From CAUZIZ01 sp965218775 (lineage in GTDB: Bacteria; Acidobacteriota; UBA6911; RPQK01; JAJDTT01): a stretch of DNA of 64,000 nucleotides. The position numbers and the translations under genes were made by a program. The stretch lies in NCBI GenBank assembly GCA_965218775.1, contig CBDCLS010000005.1:1612001-1676000 (forward strand), given 5' to 3'. Of the stretch, positions 9,209-18,036 are shown piece by piece. Position 1 is the first letter of the stretch, and each line of letters opens with the position of its first letter. The notes below the pieces were generated by a model that was not told the origin of the DNA, ran no database searches, and worked only from the letters and a program-made list of their open reading frames with translations.

Positions 9209-9316
9209 GGATCATTCACAAGGAAACTTTGGGTCCGGCGTAGCGGTGGGCTCCAGGCCGCCGTCCGAGCCAAAGGCTCGGAAGAAAAAGACTTCGGCCT
9301 GGAGGCCAAAGCTACG
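9209..9316. repeat. REP-like palindromic repeat, copy A
   Basis: Core 9239-9316 starts CGTAGCGGTGG and ends GCCAAAGCTACG. GTAGC pairs with GCTAC, CTCCAGGCCG with CGGCCTGGAG, and CGAGCC with GGCTCG, giving one long hairpin. A left flank beginning GATCATTCA is shared with copy B at 50051. It lies between the enolase-superfamily gene and a small membrane protein gene. Confidence 0.85.
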
Positions 9317-9323
9317 TTCGCCA

Positions 9324-9641
9324 ATGAACCCGGTACTCGAGGCCTCAACCACCGCCGCCCTTTGGAAAGTGACCGTTTTTCTCATCGGTTTCAGCGCTGC
9401 TTGCATGATCTCGGGAACCCGGGTCGCGCTTGTGGGTCAGGAAGGCAAGCGTTGGCTGATCCGGGGAGTGACGGTCTCCCTCCTGGGTCTAGCCGTCCAG
9501 CAAAGCGACATCGTTCTTTACCGGAATCTGAATCACAACGATATCTATCACCTGATCCAGTTGGGAGGCCTCTACTGCCTCTACCGCGGAGCGCTCCTGA
9601 TCGAGGACCCTCCCTCCAGAAATCTGGACGACTGCGAATAG
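9324..9641 (+). CDS. Small multi-pass membrane protein of unknown function
   Basis: 105 residues from ATG 9324, eight bases after the REP-like repeat; the frame is open further 5' but only over the repeat and the previous gene. It has three hydrophobic stretches (about 12-35, 47-63, 82-98) and a conserved-looking motif NHNDIYHLIQLGGLYCLYRGA. This resembles small uncharacterised membrane families with an HND-x-YH signature (DUF6962-like, from memory). No ribosome site is seen, so translation is not certain. Confidence 0.55.
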   Translation: MNPVLEASTTAALWKVTVFLIGFSAACMISGTRVALVGQEGKRWLIRGVTVSLLGLAVQQSDIVLYRNLNHNDIYHLIQLGGLYCLYRGALLIEDPPSRNLDDCE

Positions 9642-9733
9642 CAGACTTGATCAGGTTGCATACTCACGCTCAATTCAAGCTGGCTTTTTGCGTGGATTGG
9701 TGCGACTCTCTTTCCCAAGGAGGATGTAAATCA

Positions 9734-10990
9734 ATGCGAGCCTTTTTCCTGCTCCTGACCGCTTTCAGCTTCTTGGGCCTGGCGGCGGCCGAGGAAAAAG
9801 AGAAGTTCCTGTCGATCAGTTGGGGCGACGTGATCCATGGGCGTGAGGGAGTGGCTCAGCTGGAAACACCGGGAAAGGTACGGGAGGCAGTCCGGAGGTG
9901 GAAGGCGAACGGCGTGGACAAGGTGCTGTTCCGGGTCGACGACTTCCGTACGCTCTTGTTTGCCGACCTCCACGTAGACACCAAAGATCCCTATCTTGCG
10001 GCCTGGCAAAAACACACGAAGCAGGCATGGGAGGATGGGCTGCTCGAGACCGCCGTGGATTCCCTCAAGAAAGAGGGGATAGAGGTCTTCATGTGGATCA
10101 CCATCACCGACGAAGGCCGCCCTCCGGATGTTGTGCTTTTCGACTTCGGTTCAGTCCCGGAAAAGACCTTCTGGCCCTGGCATCTCCGGTTCACCAAGGA
10201 AAATCCACAGTATCTGGTTCACGACCGGAGCCTGACAAGCAATCAGCGCAAGTACCAGTGGCACGTGATGGAGTACGCCTACCCTGAGGTGCGTAGCTAC
10301 CAACTCAAGGTCATTCGACGCTTTTCGGATGAGTACCCCTTTGATGGAGTGTTCCTGAGCGTCCGATCCCATGGACCGCCGCCGGACCACGCAGACGAAT
10401 ATGGGTTCAATGAGCCCATAGTCAAGGAGTTCAAGCGCCGCTATGGACGCGATATCCTTCGCGAAGATTTCGACCTGGCGAAGTGGCGCGAGCTCAGGGG
10501 AGAATACTTCACATTGTTTCTGCGCGAGCTCAAGGCCCACCTCAACACCAAGGGCCAGAAGCTGTCCATCGGAATCCAGCAGGGAGAATACATCGGTCCA
10601 CCTTTTGGAAACATGAGAATTCAGTGGCGCCGCTGGGTCTCTGAAGGGATCCTGGACGAGCTGGTATTGGGTCACATCACGCGGGTGCGATCACGCTATC
10701 CTGACCGACCGCAACGCACCTGGGGATATCTCCAGAACCAGGAGACGGGCCTGGGCCTACCCCCGGTAGAAGAGGCGATTCGGAACGACTATGGCCCACT
10801 CTGCAAACGTCACGGCGTCAAGTTGTACGTGGAACCAGGGAACTTCTATCGCCATCACGACCATCCCGCGGTCGGAAGAGGGGGTGTCAAGGCCGAAGTC
10901 AGCCAGCGACTCATTCGCGAGTTCGAGACCATCCCCGAAATCGCCGGTTGGTCGGCCAGCTATACGAAGATGACCGAGAAGCCGAAATAG
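9734..10990 (+). CDS. Secreted family-10-like TIM-barrel protein
   Basis: 418 residues from ATG 9734, preceded by AAGGAGG about ten bases upstream. A Sec signal peptide covers residues 1-20 (cut after LGLAAA). The body is a TIM-barrel of the family-10-like glycosidase type: paired-strand motifs DKVLFRVDDFR, IEVFMWITITDEG, YPFDGVFLSVRSHG and a C-terminal IPEIAGWSASY. It is shorter than the proteins at 527 and 13167 and lacks their C-terminal beta-sandwich. The glycosidase role is inferred from fold; candidate acidic residues are present but not confirmed. Confidence 0.7.
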   Translation: MRAFFLLLTAFSFLGLAAAEEKEKFLSISWGDVIHGREGVAQLETPGKVREAVRRWKANGVDKVLFRVDDFRTLLFADLHVDTKDPYLAAWQKHTKQAWEDGLLETAVDSLKKEGIEVFMWITITDEGRPPDVVLFDFGSVPEKTFWPWHLRFTKENPQYLVHDRSLTSNQRKYQWHVMEYAYPEVRSYQLKVIRRFSDEYPFDGVFLSVRSHGPPPDHADEYGFNEPIVKEFKRRYGRDILREDFDLAKWRELRGEYFTLFLRELKAHLNTKGQKLSIGIQQGEYIGPPFGNMRIQWRRWVSEGILDELVLGHITRVRSRYPDRPQRTWGYLQNQETGLGLPPVEEAIRNDYGPLCKRHGVKLYVEPGNFYRHHDHPAVGRGGVKAEVSQRLIREFETIPEIAGWSASYTKMTEKPK

Positions 10991-11027
10991 TCAAACATCC
11001 CCCTTTCCTGGCTAGGATCGCCGGAGA

Positions 11028-12083
11028 CTAGCCGACGGATGCGGCTTCGGTCACGGCGCTGAGCACCCGCCAGACCCCATCATTGTCACAGGCCGCATAG
11101 TACATCCGATAGCGGCCATCGCCGATCGCGGCCAGAGACATATCTTCGGCATGTATAGCGTCAAACCCTTTGCGTCCGTATCCTGAGCCTTCGATTACGC
11201 AGCGGACCCGATCCCAGGCCAGCCCATCGGTCGAGTAGGCCACGCAGATCCGTGACCTGAACCCTGCTACATCGGCCGCGATTGAGGCTGCAGCGAAGTC
11301 CTCGCTGAGTCCAGTCTCCTCAGCGTCGGGGTCCTGACTGGGGTGTTGCGGCACCACCGTCCCCGCGGGCGCATCCTGCCATATCGAGAAGATCATGCTC
11401 CACTCATCGCCGAGGCTCTGTGGCGGGATCACTTCGGCCGCCGTGATTCCGTGGGCGTCTTCCCTCGCCTGCTTGTCCCGCATTCGATAGCCCGGTTCGA
11501 ATTCGAAGTCGAGACCATCGGGTGCTCTGGCGCTTATGACACCCTGGGAGATCCGCTGTCCACCGGTGCGCCCCCCAGAACCAAACTCAGCGCTGGAGCA
11601 GTACAATCGGCCGCCCCCCTCGGGTAGCGCAAGGTAGCGTGGCCCGCCGATGCCGTTCACGTTCTGGAGGCGGATACCTTCTTCGATCTCCCAATGCAGC
11701 ATATCGGAAGAGATAGCGCTGCAGATCACTGGCGGTTGATCGGCCGGTCCGCGGGATTCGAAGTACATCCGCCAGCTGCCGTCGCTCAACCGGGTAAGCG
11801 AAGGCGCAAGCACGCGGAGTCTCATGTGGGGTAATCCGGGCTGTGGCGCCACCCGAATGCCGGGCTCCGTGTCAAATATCACCCCGTCATTGGAGACTGC
11901 GCTCAAGATGTAGCCTTGACAAGTAGGAAACGGCTTGCCCGGACCGACCGCCGTGTAGAAGAGCCGAAAGCCGCCCGTGGGAATGGGTACCACGCCAGGG
12001 GCCTGCAGCTTTGAACTGTCGAGGTCGCGAGACCCTTGCAGCCGCGCTCCAGCCTCTTTGCGCCAACGATCTGTCACAGCCAT
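11028..12083 (-). CDS. Five-bladed beta-propeller hydrolase-like protein (GH43/GH32-like fold)
   Basis: About 351 residues. ATG 12083 (MAVTDRW) is chosen: it has GAGGG upstream and leaves a 55-base gap to the preceding deacetylase. A longer frame would overlap that gene. Repeated blade motifs are seen: GFRLFYTA, SWRMYFESRG, GGRLYCSS, EWSMIFS, RYRMYYAACDNDG, each with surface aromatic and acidic residues. This is the pattern of glycan-acting propeller enzymes and DUF1861/GH130-like proteins. No export signal is evident. The substrate is unknown. Confidence 0.65.
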   Translation of the reverse strand: MAVTDRWRKEAGARLQGSRDLDSSKLQAPGVVPIPTGGFRLFYTAVGPGKPFPTCQGYILSAVSNDGVIFDTEPGIRVAPQPGLPHMRLRVLAPSLTRLSDGSWRMYFESRGPADQPPVICSAISSDMLHWEIEEGIRLQNVNGIGGPRYLALPEGGGRLYCSSAEFGSGGRTGGQRISQGVISARAPDGLDFEFEPGYRMRDKQAREDAHGITAAEVIPPQSLGDEWSMIFSIWQDAPAGTVVPQHPSQDPDAEETGLSEDFAAASIAADVAGFRSRICVAYSTDGLAWDRVRCVIEGSGYGRKGFDAIHAEDMSLAAIGDGRYRMYYAACDNDGVWRVLSAVTEAASVG

Positions 12084-12138
12084 GATTGCCCTCGATTCGT
12101 GGTCATCAGCTTTTTTGACCTGAGTTTTCTTGCCCGAA

Positions 12139-12906
12139 TCACAACCCCCAGACGCGATTCGGACCCTGAACGTGTCGCACGAATGCTTCGCCATATTGAC
12201 AACGGGACTCGGTACCGCGAAAGCGATTCATCAGATCGTGAAGTTTGTAAAGCTGCTCGGGATTCTGACTCGCGTGTGCGTAGGTAGCCGACTTCTTACG
12301 CGGTTCGGTTGCAGTGATATCGACGTAGTGCGTGGGCGAGAAATTCTGGGTCTGAAGTCCCGAATAGACCTCGTAGTAGTAGAGATCGAACCGCCTGTCC
12401 AGACCGAGCCAGGCATCCAAGGAGAGCGTGCTGGCAGCGCGATGGTCTCGATGGCTGTCGATGGGCCAGTGCGCGAACAACAGGTCCGGCGCTTCTGTCT
12501 GGACGATCCCCTTGAATTCCTCGTAGCGATCGTTCGTGATCTCGGTGTGGCTGCAAGTCTGGCCCACGAAAACCGGTCTGGCACCTAGAATCCTGCATGC
12601 CGCCTGGGCCTCACCGCTGCGGATACGGGCCGTCTCCTCGGGTGATTTTCCCTTGATGCCATGCTCGCCCCGCGTCAGGTAGACGGCCACAACATCATGA
12701 CCCTCACTCGCATATCGGGCCATGGTCCCCCCACAGCCGGTCTCGGGATCGTCGGGATGTCCGCCAACAACCAGAACCTTCAATTTGCGGTCAGGCATCT
12801 TGCCCTCTTCCGCACCTTGCGGCTGCGTTTCCCCCAAGCCCAACAGAGTGCTTCCTCCAAGTACCCCTGAAGCAGCCAAAATTTCCCGTCGCGGAATCGT
12901 CTTCAT
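12139..12906 (-). CDS. PIG-L family deacetylase with Tat-type leader
   Basis: 255 residues from ATG 12906. The N-terminus MKTIPRREILAASGVLGG is a Tat-like signal. The LmbE/PIG-L zinc site is intact: GGHPDD (H50, D52, D53) and HWPIDSHRDHR (H152/H155). Family members remove N-acetyl groups from GlcNAc-containing glycans, mycothiol precursors or antibiotics; this exported form probably acts on an extracellular sugar. It is divergent from the TIM-barrel gene at 13167 and lies upstream of the propeller gene, suggesting a joint glycan-processing role. Confidence 0.9.
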   Translation of the reverse strand: MKTIPRREILAASGVLGGSTLLGLGETQPQGAEEGKMPDRKLKVLVVGGHPDDPETGCGGTMARYASEGHDVVAVYLTRGEHGIKGKSPEETARIRSGEAQAACRILGARPVFVGQTCSHTEITNDRYEEFKGIVQTEAPDLLFAHWPIDSHRDHRAASTLSLDAWLGLDRRFDLYYYEVYSGLQTQNFSPTHYVDITATEPRKKSATYAHASQNPEQLYKLHDLMNRFRGTESRCQYGEAFVRHVQGPNRVWGL

Positions 12907-13166
12907 GGTGTCCGTCTCTCTTGGACGCTTGCGCTGTAGCCGCAAGCAGGAAGGTGCTATCATACCCGTGCCTCATCGAGACTCAGTCTAGCCCAGCCCG
13001 AGAAAAAACAGAACTCCATCGGGGTATGGTTTGTCTCCCTCAGAGATAGTGAGACTTGCTCCAGCTGGAATTGTCATCGTGCTTTTGGAATCTTCGTGAT
13101 AGAAAGCAACGAGGGCTCGATCCTTCGGGGAATCGAGCCTTGGCATAGAAGAGAGGAGAGATAAGC

Positions 13167-14936
13167 ATGAATCGGAGACGATTTCTGGGAAGTACTGTTT
13201 GGGGGCTGGCCGGAGGTTCGGGATTTGGAAAGGCGAAATCCGCCATTTCCCATCCATCAAGACAAGGCGTGACTGCGGGTTCCGCCATCGAGCTCTCGCC
13301 CGAGCACGTCGCCGCGGTGAATCGACGGCGCCGCGTGGCGCAGAACTTCGATGTGTTGCTGATCGATCCCGACACCTATCCAAGCGTGGAGGCCATCGTG
13401 AAGAGCCGCTTCACTTTCATAGATGATCCGGACTCGGTCATTGATAGTGCCTGGTGGAACTGGAGCGAAGGCAATGTGGTTCCCTATCCCAGTAAATTCC
13501 TGCCTAACTTCAACCAACCGGGTTATCAGAAATGGCTCGAGGACGGTGTTGATATCGTTCGGATCTTCCAAGACGAGACTCGCAAACGCGGCCTCGAAGT
13601 CTTCTTCTCTCATCGCATGAACGGATCTGACAACGATCCCCAGAATATTCCTGGGCGGGGAACTTTTATCGATGACATGCAACAGCAGAACCCCATACCC
13701 ATGAAGCGGCAACACCCCGACTGGCTCCTTTCAGCGCCCTGGAATCCGAATGGGTACTGGAACTACGCGGTCCAGGGGGTCCGCGACTACGTCCTGCGCA
13801 CGCTTCGGGAGATCGCGGAAGACTATGACTTTGATGGCCTGGAACTGGACTTCGCACGCATTCCGATAATCTTTCCGCCCGGTGAGGGCTGGGAGCACCG
13901 GGCGAAGCTAACCGAGCTGATCCGCGATCTCCGGCACCTGACCTTGAAGGTAGAAAAACGCCGTGGTCGTCCCTTTCTGCTGGCTGCGCGGGTACCCGAG
14001 AACCTGATGGGATGCCACTTCGATGGCCTGGACGTCGAAACCTGGGCTCGCGAGCAGCTGTTAGACATCTTCGTCATGGGCTGCCGCAACTTTCAGGTGG
14101 ACGTGAGGGCCTTCCGGCGCATCACCGAGGGTCTGCCCATCAAGCTCCTCTGCGCCCTCGACGACCACCATTCGTCGGACGGTTACTGTGCCCCTCCAAT
14201 CGAGGTCCTGCGTGGGGTCTGGTCCAATTGGTACCACCAGGGTACAGACGGGATCCAGACCTTCAATTTCAAGTATGCTCCCGATCCCGGCGCACTCCAC
14301 TGGCCGATCCACCAGCAGGCATTGAGGGAAATGGGGGGGCCAAAAGACATCCAATTCCTGGACAAGACCTTTGTGATGCAGCGTCGAGGTGGTGGCCACG
14401 GTCCTTCGGTCATCCCCAACCCCGAGAACTGGTCAACTCCTCGACTGATGTACTTCAACACCAACATGCTGGCTCCCCTGCCGGCGGCAATGGACAACGA
14501 GGGAAAGGCCGATACCCTGCTGACGCTTTACGTCGGCGACGACATTCCTGCCGCTGCCGACCGGGTCGCGAAACTGAGTCTGCTTCTCTTGCTGAATGAC
14601 CCTGCCACGATAGGACTGGCGGAGAGGGGCAAGCTTCAGCCTGTCCTGGTTAGAGAATACATCGTTCCCAAGCGAAAGGGCGGTCCCGGCCCAGCTCCCC
14701 TCTGGACCAGTCCTCCTGCGCTGGGCACCGAACAGCTTCTGCAGGTCCGGCTGAACAACCTACCGCTGGGACTCGCTAGCCTGAACGAAGGTTGGCTCGA
14801 ATACAGGGTCAAGCCGGAGCAGTTGGCTCGAGGGGAGAACCTACTGGGTTTGCGTCTCTCCGGTCGCGCGCCGCGGATCTGCGAAAGAGTCCTCGTCGAG
14901 AAAGTAGAGCTGAGAGCAACCTATCATCGCGGCTAG
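13167..14936 (+). CDS. Secreted family-10-like TIM-barrel protein, paralogue of the gene at 527
   Basis: 589 residues. GAGGAGA lies before ATG 13167. The N-terminus MNRRRFLGSTVWGLAGG is a Tat signal. The barrel carries YDFDGLELDFARIPIIF, GRPFLLAARVPENL and QGTDGIQTFNF, which align with DGFEMDFIRH, GKPVLLSARVPDSF and AGADGIHFWNL of the 527 product. A C-terminal beta-sandwich follows (about 440-589). These proteins probably hydrolyse or bind an extracellular polysaccharide. The two paralogues bracket a symporter and catabolic enzymes. Confidence 0.78.
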   Translation: MNRRRFLGSTVWGLAGGSGFGKAKSAISHPSRQGVTAGSAIELSPEHVAAVNRRRRVAQNFDVLLIDPDTYPSVEAIVKSRFTFIDDPDSVIDSAWWNWSEGNVVPYPSKFLPNFNQPGYQKWLEDGVDIVRIFQDETRKRGLEVFFSHRMNGSDNDPQNIPGRGTFIDDMQQQNPIPMKRQHPDWLLSAPWNPNGYWNYAVQGVRDYVLRTLREIAEDYDFDGLELDFARIPIIFPPGEGWEHRAKLTELIRDLRHLTLKVEKRRGRPFLLAARVPENLMGCHFDGLDVETWAREQLLDIFVMGCRNFQVDVRAFRRITEGLPIKLLCALDDHHSSDGYCAPPIEVLRGVWSNWYHQGTDGIQTFNFKYAPDPGALHWPIHQQALREMGGPKDIQFLDKTFVMQRRGGGHGPSVIPNPENWSTPRLMYFNTNMLAPLPAAMDNEGKADTLLTLYVGDDIPAAADRVAKLSLLLLLNDPATIGLAERGKLQPVLVREYIVPKRKGGPGPAPLWTSPPALGTEQLLQVRLNNLPLGLASLNEGWLEYRVKPEQLARGENLLGLRLSGRAPRICERVLVEKVELRATYHRG

Positions 14937-15030
14937 TGGCACCATTGGCGCATTTTCCTTCGACCCCGGCCTTCCCTTCACCGCGTACAGAAGCCAACTC
15001 CAAGCGCCTCCGGTGGTATGATTCGGTCCA

Positions 15031-15657
15031 ATGCTCAAGGTCGGACTCACGGGTGGAATTGCCTGCGGGAAAAGTTACGTTCTAGAGGAACTGCGCAAGT
15101 CTGGGGCCTACGTTCTCGACGCCGACGAGATCGCCCATTCCGTCATCGCGCCTAGGGGCGCCGCGTACCCGGAGGTGGTTGACGTTTTCGGGTCGGAGAT
15201 TCTAACCTCCGACAGGATCATCGACCGCAAAAAACTGGGAGCGATCGTCTTCTCAGACAGGGCGGCGCTCGATCGGCTCAATCAGATCGTCCACCCTCAT
15301 GTTTTTGCGGAAGAAAAGCGTCAGATATTGGCCATCGAAGCCGACGCCGGAGAGCCAGAGCAACGCTTCCTGGTGGTTGACGCCGCCTTGATGATCGAGA
15401 CCGGCTCCTACAGCAACTACGACTCGGTGATCGTTGTTTACTGCCGCCCAGCCGTCCAACTACACCGCCTGATGCAGCGGGATGATCTCTCCGCTGAGGA
15501 TGCCCTCAAACGGATTCGGTCCCAGATGCCAGTACTGAGGAAGCTGCGGTACGCCGACTACGTCATTGACAACTCGGGAGAGAGAACTGAGAGCCAGCAT
15601 CAGATAAGGTGGATCTTCGACCAACTGATCCTTCGAGGGATCGAGAAACCGGTCTAG
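15031..15657 (+). CDS. coaE: Dephospho-CoA kinase
   Basis: 208 residues. Catalyses the last step of coenzyme A synthesis, ATP-dependent 3'-phosphorylation of dephospho-CoA. The P-loop GGIACGKS covers residues 8-15, followed by LDADEIAH (30-36), the IVHP segment and a RSQMP lid motif near the C-terminus. A TATGAT hexamer lies eight bases before the ATG and no ribosome site is visible, so a very short or absent leader is possible. Converges with the glycosyltransferase at 15705. Confidence 0.93.
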   Translation: MLKVGLTGGIACGKSYVLEELRKSGAYVLDADEIAHSVIAPRGAAYPEVVDVFGSEILTSDRIIDRKKLGAIVFSDRAALDRLNQIVHPHVFAEEKRQILAIEADAGEPEQRFLVVDAALMIETGSYSNYDSVIVVYCRPAVQLHRLMQRDDLSAEDALKRIRSQMPVLRKLRYADYVIDNSGERTESQHQIRWIFDQLILRGIEKPV

Positions 15658-15704
15658 CTGGAAACGTTGTCCTCCGTCGTGTTAGGAGACGCTTAGTACA
15701 TTAC

Positions 15705-16406
15705 TTAGTCCTTGGAGCGGGCGGCATAGTAACCGATTGTCCAAAGGATACGCCCGCCGGCCCGGATAACTCCAAAAACCGTGCCACTGATCTTCGAGAC
15801 ACCAGCCAGGCGACGGTCCCAGGAGACGGGCGCCTCCTGGATCCGTAGGCGCCGGATCAGAGCAAGAACCTGCATCTCAACGGTCCAGCCCCAGGTCTGG
15901 TCCTTCATACCGAGTCGCTCGTAAGCGCGTCGTGTGATGGCTCTAAAGGGGCCGATATCCCGAAACGAGTACCCCCAGCGACAGGCGATGAGCCGAGTCG
16001 CCAGCCAGGTGCCCCAGCGCTGAGGGAAGGTCATATGGATTCCGGAAGATCTCCATCCCAGGACCAGGTCTGCCCGCCCCTCTCGAATCGGCTCCAACAA
16101 ATCCTGGGCCTCTTGCGGCCGACTGGACCCGTCTGCATCGAGGAAAAGCAACACATCAGGCCAGTCCCCCAGTGCGGCAATTGCGGTCAGACAAGCGAGA
16201 CCGTAACCGGGGCTGTTGGCATAAACAACCTCGGCACCCGCCTTCTCTGCCTCAACCCGCGTACCATCGCCTGAACCATTGTCACAGACCACGATTCGCA
16301 TCTCATCCGTCCGAGATACCGAGAGCCGGCATCGCTCCACGACCTGCCCAACCGATTCCTCTTCGTCTCGCGCAGGGATAACGACACCCACCTTCATCAC
16401 CCGCAT
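15705..16406 (-). CDS. Family 2 glycosyltransferase (dolichyl-/undecaprenyl-phosphate hexose synthase-like)
   Basis: 233 residues, cytoplasmic GT-A fold. VVIPARDEEESVG opens the nucleotide-binding domain, VCDNGSGDGT follows, and the DAD motif (90-92) binds the metal. There is no C-terminal membrane domain. ATG 16406 has GGAG about eight bases upstream; the in-frame ATG at 16397 is an alternative. It lies downstream of a GT-C-type membrane transferase (16537), so the pair may make and use a lipid-linked sugar. Two dispersed repeats lie between them. Confidence 0.82.
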   Translation of the reverse strand: MRVMKVGVVIPARDEEESVGQVVERCRLSVSRTDEMRIVVCDNGSGDGTRVEAEKAGAEVVYANSPGYGLACLTAIAALGDWPDVLLFLDADGSSRPQEAQDLLEPIREGRADLVLGWRSSGIHMTFPQRWGTWLATRLIACRWGYSFRDIGPFRAITRRAYERLGMKDQTWGWTVEMQVLALIRRLRIQEAPVSWDRRLAGVSKISGTVFGVIRAGGRILWTIGYYAARSKD

Positions 16407-16423
16407 CCCTCACTCCCCAAAGC

Positions 16424-16476
16424 GAGAAGGGGACAGACTGTTTCAAATTGGCTGCGAGAAGGGGACAGACTCTTTC
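16424..16476 (+). repeat. Paired GAGAAGGGGACAGACTG dispersed repeats, copies 3 and 4
   Basis: Copy 3 (16424-16444) and copy 4 (16456-16476) are direct repeats 32 bases apart, each followed by TTTC. They lie between the two glycosyltransferase genes and match the pair at 5963-6014. Confidence 0.8.
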
Positions 16477-16536
16477 TGTTGGGAATGGGGAAGGACCTGT
16501 TTCTCAATCGGTCATCCTCATCTCGGGGTTTCCACG

Positions 16537-17976
16537 CTACCCGCTCTGGACGCCACGGTAGTTCCGAAACGAAACGCCACCTGGGCGCAGGAGGGGTGCC
16601 AGCAGACAAAGCCAGATCACGACGTGCTCGACGCCCCTGGTCAGGCTCCACCAGAGAGGGCGATAGTCGTGGTACTCATAAAAGAAGCCGAGGTAATAGA
16701 GTCCCACGCTGCCGGACAGAACGACCAGGGCCCAACTGACCCCTCGTTCCCCTGGCCGCAGAGCCAGCAGGCCTGCCAAGGGAAGCCCATACCAGGGAAA
16801 GGGAGAGGGTAGGAGAAGGAACCAGAAAAGCAGAATCCATTGGAAGTCCCCGGCCAGGTCCGGCAGTGTCCGGGCATGCCTTAACCAGGGCAAGACAATC
16901 GCAATCGAGAGCACGATCAGGGCGAAGGACCAGCGAGGGTATGGCAGCACTTCCTGGATCAGTGCAAAGACGCCTTCATTCATTCTCCACCGGTTGCCGT
17001 AGGCCCTCAGGCCCTCCGTCAGTTGGATCAAGCCCACCGAGAGAAAAGGCAGGAACCCAACCATCCCTACCAGACAGCTTCCTGAAGTAAAGCCCAAGAC
17101 TGGCAACACCCTTCCTGAACGTCGCCACACAAACAAGGCAACGGCAGGCAACAGCAGCAGAGGATAGAGTTTGGAAAGAAAAGCCATCCCCAACGCCACT
17201 GCCGCAAGAGCCAACCAGATACCGCTGGAACGGGTCAGATATCTATGCACAGAAAACAGGAGCAACAACACGAAAAGAGTCACCAGGACATCCGGGTGGG
17301 CCGAGTTGATGACTTCCTTGAGTACCAGGGGATTCCAGACGTAGAGGAGAACCCAGGCTCGTGGAAGATCAAAGAGGGGCAGCAGGACAAGGAGGATCGA
17401 AATGACTCCGAGATCAACCGCCGTGAACACCCATCGCTGTCCCTCCCAGTCCCATCCCGACAACCAGGTTCCAACGGCGAAAGCCAGCTGCGAGACCGGA
17501 GGATACACGGTCGGAATATGAGGATATCCGATTCGAGAAAGCGTGGTCTTGGCGGACGATTCATTGAGTCTGCTCTTCAGTGGTTCCGGAGCACGCGCCA
17601 TCGCGGCTACTGGGGACAGACGGTAGGGATTCTGGGCCGCACTGAGAACCTGTCCGTCGAGAACGTATCTATAGACGTCGTTTTCCTGGATCAGAGACGA
17701 GGGAAGGAGCACCAAGCGCGCCAATCCGCCCGCCACAAGGATCAGCAGGAGCGGGCCCTTCCCCCGACTCTTCCCGAGCCGGGAAAAACCCAGAAAGAAC
17801 GCGCACCACACCAGGCCGTAGAGGAGGAGAAAGGCGAGGATGGGCCGCTCCTCGTGGCCCTCTCCATACTTGAACTGGGAACTGATCCAGGTCCAGCCGA
17901 GACAGGCGAAGATGAGCAGGGCCGAGACCGAGGGCCAAAACCAATGATCCCTGATCCTAAGTACACTCAGCTCCAT
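16537..17976 (-). CDS. Polytopic GT-C glycosyltransferase (GT87/mannosyltransferase-like)
   Basis: 479 residues with about twelve membrane segments. The first large extracytoplasmic loop carries NDVYRYVLDGQVLSAAQNPY, the D-x-YRY...DG...NPY pattern of polyprenyl-phosphate-sugar dependent transferases, and YPPVSQ lies further along the loop. Such enzymes move a hexose from a lipid carrier onto a glycan or lipid on the outer face of the membrane. It is followed on the same strand by a GT2 that could synthesise the carrier-linked donor. The plus-strand frame opposite it is a shadow. Confidence 0.75.
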   Translation of the reverse strand: MELSVLRIRDHWFWPSVSALLIFACLGWTWISSQFKYGEGHEERPILAFLLLYGLVWCAFFLGFSRLGKSRGKGPLLLILVAGGLARLVLLPSSLIQENDVYRYVLDGQVLSAAQNPYRLSPVAAMARAPEPLKSRLNESSAKTTLSRIGYPHIPTVYPPVSQLAFAVGTWLSGWDWEGQRWVFTAVDLGVISILLVLLPLFDLPRAWVLLYVWNPLVLKEVINSAHPDVLVTLFVLLLLFSVHRYLTRSSGIWLALAAVALGMAFLSKLYPLLLLPAVALFVWRRSGRVLPVLGFTSGSCLVGMVGFLPFLSVGLIQLTEGLRAYGNRWRMNEGVFALIQEVLPYPRWSFALIVLSIAIVLPWLRHARTLPDLAGDFQWILLFWFLLLPSPFPWYGLPLAGLLALRPGERGVSWALVVLSGSVGLYYLGFFYEYHDYRPLWWSLTRGVEHVVIWLCLLAPLLRPGGVSFRNYRGVQSG

Positions 17977-18036
17977 GCCGACACAGGCCCCCAGATTCCC
18001 GTGGCAGAAACAACCGAGCCCAGGGCTCTACCGGGG

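Noticed and set aside
8961..9323. 5' extension of the small membrane protein frame over the enolase-superfamily gene
   Set aside because: It crosses the REP-like repeat and the end of a clear gene in another frame. Only the part from 9324 looks protein-like.
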